Made by a program: the position numbers and the translations under genes | Notes under the pieces: generated by a model | Told to the model about the DNA's origin: nothing | Database searches by the model: none | Seen by the model: the letters and a program-made list of their open reading frames with translations, nothing else | Assembly: GCA_035297145.1 (NCBI GenBank) | Contig: DATGZN010000041.1 | Location: forward strand, 35,533 to 99,532 | Source of the DNA: QHXW01 sp035297145 | Lineage (GTDB): Bacteria > Acidobacteriota > Terriglobia > Bryobacterales > Bryobacteraceae | DNA length: 64,000 nucleotides | Direction of reading: 5' to 3' | Shown: in pieces, positions 18,182 through 25,183 of the stretch | Numbering within the stretch: position 1 is the first letter of the stretch | How the letters are laid out: each line of letters begins with the position of its first letter

Positions 18182-19414
18182 GTGTTCGCATGCATTCATG
18201 CTTCTGGAGAAGCCGAGCGGCTGATTGCCTGCGCCCAGAATTTCTCACCGCTTGTGGAGCAAACGGACGCCGATACGGTGACGCTGGATATCGACGGCCT
18301 CGAGCATCTGTTCGGCTCGGTTCATGATATTGCAAATGCCATCGCGCGGCGCGCGGGAATCCCCATGAATGTAGCAGTAGCAGCCAATCCGGATGCGGCG
18401 TTCCATGCGGCGCGCGGATTTTCCGGGACGAGCATTGTCCCGCAAGGCGATGAAGCCAAATTTCTGGCAAGCCTGCCGGTCGCGCTGCTCTCGCCCTCTG
18501 AAGAAATCTCGGAAACGCTGGCACGCTGGGGTGTGCGCACGTTTCGCGATCTGGCGGTGCTGCCGGACTTGGGCGTGGCGGCTCGCTTAGGCGAAGAAGG
18601 CGTGCGCTTGCAGCAGCTCGCGCGCGGAGAGCACGAACGGCCGCTGGTTCCCGTGGAAGCTCCGCAGCGCTTCGAGGAAGAAATGGAGCTGGAGTATCCC
18701 GTGGAGCTGCTCGAGCCGCTACTGTTTGTTCTGGCCAGACTTCTGGGTGATGTCTGCCGTCGGCTCGAAGATCGTGCGCTGGCCGCCATCGGATTGCGCG
18801 TGCGATTACAGCTCGAAAATGCGGGTGAGCATGAGCGCTCGATCCGGCTGCCTGTGCCCATGCACAGCCCGCGCGTGTTTTTAAAGCTGATTGAGCTGGA
18901 TTTGGAGAAGCACTCGCCGGCCGCGCCTGTGGTGAGGGTCACGATCGCCGCCGAGCCTGCCAAACCGCGCACCACGCAGAACGGGCTGTTTATTCCGCTT
19001 GCGCCTGAGCCGGAGAAGCTCGAACTGACGCTGGCGCGCATTGCGGGGGTAGTTGGGGAGCAGAATGTCGGGTCGCCGGAGCTGGTGGATACGCACCGGC
19101 CGGGAGCATTTCGCATGCGGCCGTTCGGGATGAGGGAAATAGGGACAGGCAGGAATGCCTGTCCTACACAGCTTGCGTTTCGCGTGTTTCGACCGCCCAT
19201 CGCAGCCAAAGTGCAGGCGGATTTTCTCTCCGCGCCGGGCATTCGCGGCAAGATTGTGCAGCAGGCAGGACCCTGGCGCACCTCCGGCGACTGGTGGACT
19301 CCAAGTCCCTGGGCGCGCGACGAGTGGGATATCGAGTTGACGGATGGCGCGCTCTACCGCATCTACTGCGACGCGCAAACCGGCCGCTGGTTCATCGAGG
19401 GCAGCTATGACTGA
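18182..19414 (+). CDS. imuB: ImuB, inactive Y-family polymerase-like mutasome subunit (short form)
   Basis: 410 residues from GTG 18182. Recognisable parts: LDIDGLEHLFGS, RRAGIPMNVAVAANPDAAFHAARG, ETLARWGVRTFRDLAVLP and PLVPVEAPQRFEE (little-finger approach). Compared with typical ImuB (~480 residues) the N-terminal palm/fingers stretch between MFACIHAS and FSPLVEQTD is missing about 60-70 residues, so catalysis is not expected. In other bacteria ImuB tethers DnaE2 to the beta clamp. A REP-like hairpin is inserted in frame near residue 321-328 (encoding GTGRNACPT). The stop overlaps dnaE2 (ATGACTGA). Confidence 0.88.
   Translation: MFACIHASGEAERLIACAQNFSPLVEQTDADTVTLDIDGLEHLFGSVHDIANAIARRAGIPMNVAVAANPDAAFHAARGFSGTSIVPQGDEAKFLASLPVALLSPSEEISETLARWGVRTFRDLAVLPDLGVAARLGEEGVRLQQLARGEHERPLVPVEAPQRFEEEMELEYPVELLEPLLFVLARLLGDVCRRLEDRALAAIGLRVRLQLENAGEHERSIRLPVPMHSPRVFLKLIELDLEKHSPAAPVVRVTIAAEPAKPRTTQNGLFIPLAPEPEKLELTLARIAGVVGEQNVGSPELVDTHRPGAFRMRPFGMREIGTGRNACPTQLAFRVFRPPIAAKVQADFLSAPGIRGKIVQQAGPWRTSGDWWTPSPWARDEWDIELTDGALYRIYCDAQTGRWFIEGSYD
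19143..19168. repeat. REP-like hairpin inside imuB
   Basis: A perfect palindrome GGACAGGC (19143-19150), 6-nt loop, GCCTGTCC (19157-19164) is followed by TACA. Read on the minus strand it is TGTAG plus the hairpin, which is the GTAG-foot architecture of REP sequences mobilised by RAYT (IS200-like) transposases. It is translated in frame within imuB. No RAYT gene is present in the window. Confidence 0.6.
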
Positions 19415-22400
19415 AGCCTACATCGAGCTGCACGCACGATCGGCTTTCAGTTTTTTGCAAGGCGCATCGCTGCCGGAAGAGCTGGCGCAGACGGCTGCGA
19501 ACCTCAATTACCCCGCGATGGCGCTGGTGGATCGGGATGGTTTCTACAGCTCGCCGCGGTTTCACCTGGCGGCGAAGAAATCCGGCATTCGCGCCCATAT
19601 CGGGGCGGAGATCACTTGTACGGATGGTTTTCAATATCCGCTGCTGGTGGAAAATCGCACCGGATATCAAAATCTTTGCCGGCTCGTGACGCGCATGAAG
19701 CTGCGGGCAAAGAAGGGTGAGGGAGCGGCGACGCCCGGGGAACTGGCGGAGTGTGCGAAGGGAGTTATTTGTCTCGCACCGGCGACACAGGATTTGGGGT
19801 TTGGGATTTGGGATTTGGCTAAAGCAGATCGCCTATCAGACAGATCTAATCCATCAACTAAATCCCAAATCCCAAACCCCAAATCCTGTGTCGATCCCAA
19901 ATCCGCTTTCGAGCAGCTTCAGCGTATCGTGGACATTTTCGGCAGCGCCAACGTCTTCGCTGAGGTCCAGCGCCATATGAATCGTGAAGAGGAGGCGCGC
20001 AATCAGGCGCAGATTGCTGCAGCGCGCCGGCTGCGCGTGCCGATCGTGGCTACCAATGGCGTCCGGCATGCTACGCCGGCGCAGCGCGAGGCGCTGGATG
20101 CGCTCACTTGCATCCGGAATCATGTGCAGCTTGCCGCAGCGGGCAGGCTGCTCGAAATGAATAACGAACGGCATCTGAAATCCCCCGCGGAGATGGCGCG
20201 CCTGTTTGCCGATCTTCCCGACGCCATCGCCAACACACTGGAGATTTCCGCGCGTTTGCAGTTCACGCTCACCGACTTGGGCTACGAATTTCCCCGCTAT
20301 CCGGTTCCACCGGGTGAAACCATGATGTCGTTTCTGAGCCAGCGGACGGATGAAGGCGCACGCCGGCGTTACGTCCCCTATCACGAAAAAGCGCAGCGGC
20401 AAATCGAGCGCGAGCTGGCGATGATCGAAAAACTGAAGCTCCCCGGCTATTTCCTCATCGTCTGGGACATTGTCGAGTTCTGCCGGAAAAACGGAATACT
20501 GGCGCAGGGACGTGGATCGGCGGCCAATAGCGCGGTTTGTTATTCGCTTGGCATTACGGCGGTGGATCCCGTGCGCATGGAGCTGCTATTCGAGCGATTT
20601 CTTTCCGAAGAACGCGGCGAATGGCCGGACATCGATATCGACCTGCCCTCAGGCGACGAGCGCGAGCGCGTCATCCAGTATGTTTACGAGAGCTACGGCA
20701 AGCTGGGCGCGGCCATGACCGCCAATGTCATCACCTATCGCGGCCGTTCGGCGGCGCGCGAGGTGGGCAAGGCGCTGGGATTCGAGGTCGCGACGCTCGA
20801 CCGGCTTTCCAGCCTCGTTAGGGGTTGGGAATGGAAAGATCCGAAAGACACGCCTGAGCACCAGTTTCGTGACGCTGGTCTGGATCTTGCGAACGCGCGC
20901 ATTCGCAAATTTTTCGAGCTTTACCTCGCAGTTCAGGATCTGCCGCGGCATCTTGGCCAGCATTCGGGCGGCATGGTGATCTGCCAAGGACAACTCGATT
21001 CCGTAGTGCCGCTCGAGCCCGCCACCATGCCCGGCCGCGTCGTCGTGCAGTGGGATAAAGACGATTGCGCCGACATGGGCATCATCAAAGTCGATCTGCT
21101 GGGCCTCGGCATGATGGCGGTGATCAAGGATTCACTCAACCTGATTCGCGAGCATTACGGCGAGGAGGTCGATCTCGCGCACCTGCCGGCCGATGATCCA
21201 GCGGTCTACCGCGCGTTGCAGCACGCCGACACAGTGGGCATGTTCCAGGTGGAGAGCCGCGCGCAGATGTCGTGCCTGCCTCGCCTCAGCCCGAAGAATT
21301 TTTACGACATCGTGGTAGAAGTCGCAATTATCCGGCCGGGGCCGATCGTCGGTGAAATGGTGAATCCGTATCTCGAGCGGCGCATGGGGCGTGAAGCGGT
21401 GGATTATCTCGACCCATCGCTCGAGCCCGTGCTCAAGCGCACGCTCGGCATTCCGCTATTTCAGGAACAACTGCTGCGCATGGCCATGATTGTGGCCGGA
21501 TTCACGGGCGGCGAAGCGGAAGAACTGCGGCGCGCCATGGGATTCAAGCGCTCGGAAAAGCGCATGAAGGAAATTGAACTCAAACTGCGAGCCGGCATGG
21601 AGCGCAAGGGAATCAAGGCGGACGCGCAGGAACGCATCATCCGCTCCATCACGTCGTTCGCACTCTACGGATTTCCCGAATCGCATGCGGCGAGTTTTGC
21701 GCTGCTCGCCTATGCCAGCGCGTACCTGAAATGTCATTATCTGGCGGCCTTCATGGCGGCGATGTTGAACAATCAGCCCATGGGATTTTACGCCCCAGCG
21801 ATTCTGCTCAACGACGCGCGCCGGCACGGACTGCGTGTGCTGCCGATCGATGTGACGAAATCGATGTGGGAGTGCACGGTGGAGGAAGAAAGTGCCAGGT
21901 GCCAGGTGTTAGGTGCCAGGGATTTGGGATTTGGGATTTGGGATTTGGCTAAAGCAGATCGCCTGTCGGCCAGATCCCATCCATCAACTAAATCCCAAAT
22001 CCTAGATCCTAAATCCCGGTCTTTGGCCCTTCGCCTGGGACTGATGTACGTAAAAGGGCTGCGAGCGGAGGCGGGCCAGGCTGTCGTTCGGGAGCGCATG
22101 CGGGCGGCGTTTCGTGATATTGGTGATCTGGCGCGGCGTGTGCCGGAGCTGCGCAAGGACGAACTCAACAAGCTGGCGGATGTCGGCGCGTTGAATCCAC
22201 TGGAGGCGGCGCATCGGCGTGATGCGTTATGGCAGGCGGGACATGCCGCGCAGCCTGCCGGACCTTTATTGGATGCGCTGCCCGAGCCCGATCGTGCTTC
22301 GCCGCTCGCGCAGATGACTCACGAGGAGCGGCTGAATGCCGATTTTTCTGGCACAGGGTTCACCATCGGCCGGCATCCCATGGCGTACCGGCGCGAGGAG

Positions 22401-22730
22401 ATGAATACACTGGGTGTCACGCCCGCCCACAAGCTGCCGCACATGCGCGACGGGAATTTCGTGCGCGTAGCCGGATGCGTCATCGTGCGCCAGCGGCCCG
22501 GTACGGCGAAAGGTTTCGTGTTTCTCAGCATGGAAGACGAGACCGGCGTGATCAACGTGATCGTCACGCCTGCCATGTTCGACCGCTACAAATTTGCGCT
22601 GCTCGGCTCTTCGTTCCTGCTGATCGACGGCACTTTGCAAAATCTAGATAACGTCATTTCAGTGAAGGCAGGGCGCATAGAAGGCTTGTCGGCGCGCGTG
22701 GCCACGAAGATATCGCATGATTTTCATTAG
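19407..22730 (+). CDS. dnaE2: DnaE2 error-prone DNA polymerase III alpha subunit
   Basis: 1107 residues from ATG 19407. PHP domain at the N-terminus (IELHARSAFSFLQGAS), polymerase catalytic acids in PDIDIDLPSG (about residues 407-412), VQWDKDDCADMGIIKVDLLG, HhH region and a C-terminal OB-fold (RVAGCVIVRQRPGTAKGF, DETGVINVIV). With ImuA and ImuB it performs damage-induced translesion synthesis. Two palindromic insertions (about residues 126-162 in the PHP domain and 837-871 before the tandem-HhH region) both read DLGFGIWDLAKADRLS in frame, and account for its being longer than typical DnaE2. Confidence 0.96.
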   Translation: MTEAYIELHARSAFSFLQGASLPEELAQTAANLNYPAMALVDRDGFYSSPRFHLAAKKSGIRAHIGAEITCTDGFQYPLLVENRTGYQNLCRLVTRMKLRAKKGEGAATPGELAECAKGVICLAPATQDLGFGIWDLAKADRLSDRSNPSTKSQIPNPKSCVDPKSAFEQLQRIVDIFGSANVFAEVQRHMNREEEARNQAQIAAARRLRVPIVATNGVRHATPAQREALDALTCIRNHVQLAAAGRLLEMNNERHLKSPAEMARLFADLPDAIANTLEISARLQFTLTDLGYEFPRYPVPPGETMMSFLSQRTDEGARRRYVPYHEKAQRQIERELAMIEKLKLPGYFLIVWDIVEFCRKNGILAQGRGSAANSAVCYSLGITAVDPVRMELLFERFLSEERGEWPDIDIDLPSGDERERVIQYVYESYGKLGAAMTANVITYRGRSAAREVGKALGFEVATLDRLSSLVRGWEWKDPKDTPEHQFRDAGLDLANARIRKFFELYLAVQDLPRHLGQHSGGMVICQGQLDSVVPLEPATMPGRVVVQWDKDDCADMGIIKVDLLGLGMMAVIKDSLNLIREHYGEEVDLAHLPADDPAVYRALQHADTVGMFQVESRAQMSCLPRLSPKNFYDIVVEVAIIRPGPIVGEMVNPYLERRMGREAVDYLDPSLEPVLKRTLGIPLFQEQLLRMAMIVAGFTGGEAEELRRAMGFKRSEKRMKEIELKLRAGMERKGIKADAQERIIRSITSFALYGFPESHAASFALLAYASAYLKCHYLAAFMAAMLNNQPMGFYAPAILLNDARRHGLRVLPIDVTKSMWECTVEEESARCQVLGARDLGFGIWDLAKADRLSARSHPSTKSQILDPKSRSLALRLGLMYVKGLRAEAGQAVVRERMRAAFRDIGDLARRVPELRKDELNKLADVGALNPLEAAHRRDALWQAGHAAQPAGPLLDALPEPDRASPLAQMTHEERLNADFSGTGFTIGRHPMAYRREEMNTLGVTPAHKLPHMRDGNFVRVAGCVIVRQRPGTAKGFVFLSMEDETGVINVIVTPAMFDRYKFALLGSSFLLIDGTLQNLDNVISVKAGRIEGLSARVATKISHDFH
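19784..19892. repeat. 109-bp palindromic element, copy A, in frame in dnaE2
   Basis: Perfect 33-bp inverted arms (19784-19816 and 19860-19892), made of GGATTT-type heptamers ending in GACACAG/CTGTGTC, flank a 43-nt core (19817-19859). The core matches copy B at 38 of 43 positions. The element is translated as part of DnaE2. The transcript could fold into a long hairpin. It resembles the in-frame palindromes (RPEs) described in Rickettsia. Confidence 0.9.
21917..22019. repeat. palindromic element, copy B, in frame in dnaE2
   Basis: Inverted arms of about 30 bp (21917-21946 and 21990-22019; 26 of 30 positions pair) flank a core (21947-21989) matching copy A. It has the same orientation and the same reading frame as copy A. 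Just before it, GTGCCAGGT-like units repeat (21892-21919), a second small repeat that is also translated. The more diverged arms suggest an older insertion than copy A. Confidence 0.85.
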
Positions 22731-22749
22731 CTTAGCGCCTACCAGCGCG

Positions 22750-22926
22750 CTAAATGCTGGTTGACTTGGCGCATTCGAGGAACCAAGCGACTACGTCATC
22801 GAAGACACTCGCAGACCAGGGGAGCAAAGGCACCGAAAGGCCGAGCCTTTGCAAATCACTCGCCCGGACATCGATCCGTCCGCAGATCATCGGCCAGGCT
22901 ACGGACTTTGCGTTGTGCGTAAACAT
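22750..22926 (-). CDS. 58-residue conserved-looking hypothetical protein
   Basis: ATG 22926 has AGGAAGG 7 bases upstream, and the frame runs 58 codons to TAG. The product includes AWPMICGRIDVRASDLQRLG and ends DDVVAWFLECAKSTSI. It lies 43 bp downstream of ltaE on the same strand and convergent with dnaE2. Composition is protein-like, with no membrane segment. Family not recognised; reality of the gene rests on the ribosome-binding site and codon pattern. Confidence 0.5.
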   Translation of the reverse strand: MFTHNAKSVAWPMICGRIDVRASDLQRLGLSVPLLPWSASVFDDVVAWFLECAKSTSI

Positions 22927-22969
22927 TGGGGCCTTCCTATCTTCGTTAAAGCGCCACCTGAACTACGAT

Positions 22970-24019
22970 CTATCGCGCCCCCGCCATCGCCCCCGCTGCC
23001 ACCTGCTCAATCGCCGCAAGCGCCCTTTCGCACGCAGCCCGGCCAGCGTCGTAGTGCGTTACCAGGCGCATCCTCTCCCCCCGGATTCCATCGATCAGCA
23101 CGCCCTGCGCTTTGAGGCGTGCGCTGAATTCCGAGGTCGAAAGGCCCGTTCCGCTGGCGTCGAAAATCACGATGTTGGTCTGCACTTTCTTGGGATCGAG
23201 CGCAATCCCCGGAATTCTCGCAAGCGCTTCAGCGAGAAACCTGGCGTTGGCATGGTCGCGCGCCAGCAGCTTGGGATGCTCTTCAAGCGCGATAAGGCCT
23301 GCCGCCGCCAAAACGCCTGCCTGCCGCATTCCGCCGCCCAGGCGTTTGCGATACAACCGGCCGCGGTCGATATCTTCGCGCGCCCCTGCCAGCATCGATC
23401 CCACCGGCGCCCCCAGCGCTTTCGAAAGGCAAAACATTACAGTATCTACCGGCGCCACGATCTCGCGAACGGAGGCGCCCAGCGCTTCCGCCGCGTTAAA
23501 CACGCGCGCGCCATCCATGTGGACCTTTAATCCCAACTCGTGCGCGCCATCCGCAATTTGGCGGATCACCTCCAGCGGGTACACCATTCCGCCCGCCATG
23601 TTGTGTGTGTTCTCAATTGCAATCAGTCCTGTCGGCGCCCAGTGCGGATCGAGCAGCCGGATTTCGCCGCGAATCTCGGCCCATCGCAGGATGCCATCGT
23701 CCGTATGAATCGGTCGCGCAATGCACCCGGAAAACCAGCCCATCATGGCCAACTCGTAATCCAGAACATGCGCCCGCGCGTCGCAAATCACTTCCTGCCC
23801 GTGCTGTGTATGAACCTTGACCGCGATTGTGTTGCCCATGGTCCCGGTGGGCACGAACAGCGCCGCCTCCTTACCCATGATCGCGGCTGCCCGTTCCTCC
23901 AGGCGATTGACCGTCGGATCTTCCCCGTAAACGTCGTCGCCCACTTCAGCCTCGCCCATGGCCTTTCGCATCGCCGGTGTAGGTCGGGTCACGGTATCGC
24001 TGCGCAGATCGATCATCAT
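22970..24019 (-). CDS. ltaE: low-specificity L-threonine aldolase
   Basis: 349 residues; starts MMIDLRSDTVTRPTPAMRKAM, the diagnostic N-terminus of PLP threonine aldolases. GDDVYGEDPTVNRLEE, HMDGARVFNAAEALG, and LSKALGAPVGS with the PLP lysine are all present. The enzyme splits L-threonine or L-allo-threonine into glycine and acetaldehyde in the cytoplasm. It overlaps the hemW stop by 4 nt, so translation is probably coupled. Confidence 0.93.
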   Translation of the reverse strand: MMIDLRSDTVTRPTPAMRKAMGEAEVGDDVYGEDPTVNRLEERAAAIMGKEAALFVPTGTMGNTIAVKVHTQHGQEVICDARAHVLDYELAMMGWFSGCIARPIHTDDGILRWAEIRGEIRLLDPHWAPTGLIAIENTHNMAGGMVYPLEVIRQIADGAHELGLKVHMDGARVFNAAEALGASVREIVAPVDTVMFCLSKALGAPVGSMLAGAREDIDRGRLYRKRLGGGMRQAGVLAAAGLIALEEHPKLLARDHANARFLAEALARIPGIALDPKKVQTNIVIFDASGTGLSTSEFSARLKAQGVLIDGIRGERMRLVTHYDAGRAACERALAAIEQVAAGAMAGAR

Positions 24020-25110
24020 TTCGCGAGAAACTCCTGGAACACTTCGTTGGATAGCAAAACTCCCCGATCCGTCAGCCGCACCGCGCCGCCATGCTTCTCG
24101 AGCAATCCTTCGCGTAAGAACCGGCTGAGCGGTTGTTCATATCGCTGCCATTCTTCAGCGGTCGGAGCCACGCCTTCCGCCAGCCGCAGCCCGACGAAGA
24201 ATTTCTCTTCGTCCAAATTCGCCGGCTCCGGCTCGGTCAGTGGTCCCTCATGTGCGAGGTATTCCACCACCGTCTCCGCATTCTGCCATCGCTGCTTGCC
24301 GTCAAACGAATGCGCATCGGCGCCGAATCCAACGTAAGGCTCCAGATGCCAGTATTTCAAGTTGTGCTTTGACTCCCAGCCGGGCCGAGCAAAATTCGAG
24401 ATCTCGTAGCGCGGAATGCCCAGCGCTGCGAGCCGCTCGACGGCTGTCTCATACAACTCCACCGTCAGCTCTTCGGACGGAACCGCCGGTGCGCCGTAGC
24501 GCTGGCCGTTGAGCAGGATCTCGTTTCCCAAACGGCTGTCCTCGTCAATCTCAAACATGTAGACCGAAACGTGCGGCGTAGCCAGGCGCTCAATCCAGTC
24601 GAGTGACTCATCCCACGAAGCCATCGACTGGCCGGAAAGCCCGGCAATCAGGTCGATATTGATGTTATCGATACCGCTCTCGCGAAGCAGCTCGACATCG
24701 CGTGCGACAATCTCCGCGGTGTGCTTGCGCCCTGTGCGCGCGATTTCGTTCTGGATGAAACTCTGCACCCCCAGGCTCACGCGATTGATGCCACAATCTC
24801 GCCACAGGCGCACCGCGTCCGGAGTCAGCGAGCCTGGCGCGGCTTCGATCGTTGCCTCGCTCCACGGCGCTCCAGGGATCGCAGCCAGCACGCCTCTGAG
24901 CGCCTGTGCATCGATCAAACTCGGCGTGCCGCCACCGAGGTACACTGTTTCCGGCCGCCACTGCCACTCGTGCCGCTCCATCTCCGTGCGCAGTGCGGCA
25001 ATATATCGCGGCTCCATCTCGCGCGGAAAAACGCCGGAAGCGAAGTTACAGTAGGTACACTTCTGGGCGCAGAACGGATACGAGATGTAAACCCCGGGCA
25101 CTCCGTCCAT
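24016..25110 (-). CDS. hemW: HemW-like radical SAM heme chaperone
   Basis: 364 residues. The cluster motif is C14xxxC18xxC21 followed by NF (CAQKCTYCNF), which fits HemW rather than HemN. VYLGGGTPSL, SLGVQSF, IDLIAGLSGQ and YEISNFARPG follow, and the C-terminal HemN_C domain is present (FFVGLRLAEGV). Known HemW proteins bind heme and deliver it to respiratory enzymes rather than oxidising coproporphyrinogen. First gene of an apparent hemW-ltaE operon. Confidence 0.92.
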   Translation of the reverse strand: MDGVPGVYISYPFCAQKCTYCNFASGVFPREMEPRYIAALRTEMERHEWQWRPETVYLGGGTPSLIDAQALRGVLAAIPGAPWSEATIEAAPGSLTPDAVRLWRDCGINRVSLGVQSFIQNEIARTGRKHTAEIVARDVELLRESGIDNINIDLIAGLSGQSMASWDESLDWIERLATPHVSVYMFEIDEDSRLGNEILLNGQRYGAPAVPSEELTVELYETAVERLAALGIPRYEISNFARPGWESKHNLKYWHLEPYVGFGADAHSFDGKQRWQNAETVVEYLAHEGPLTEPEPANLDEEKFFVGLRLAEGVAPTAEEWQRYEQPLSRFLREGLLEKHGGAVRLTDRGVLLSNEVFQEFLAK

Positions 25111-25127
25111 GATAGCCGGATCAGCAT

Positions 25128-25159
25128 AAAAAAAGCCGCCGGAAATCCCTCCCGGCGGC
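25128..25159 (-). terminator. intrinsic terminator downstream of the Tes-like gene
   Basis: On the minus strand GCCGCCGG and CCGGCGGC (25159-25152 and 25142-25135) form an 8-bp GC stem with a 9-nt loop, immediately followed by a run of seven T. It lies 25 bp past the stop of the radical SAM gene and before hemW. Confidence 0.85.
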
Positions 25160-25183
25160 TCGTTAACGCTGCTGCGGTAACTG

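Noticed and set aside
19784..22019. The palindromes in dnaE2 as a CRISPR-like array
   Set aside because: Only two copies more than 2 kb apart, with long inverted arms and no spacer pattern or cas genes.
22754..23530. 258-codon plus-strand frame opposite ltaE
   Set aside because: Antisense shadow with Arg/His-rich composition; the minus-strand threonine aldolase is unambiguous.
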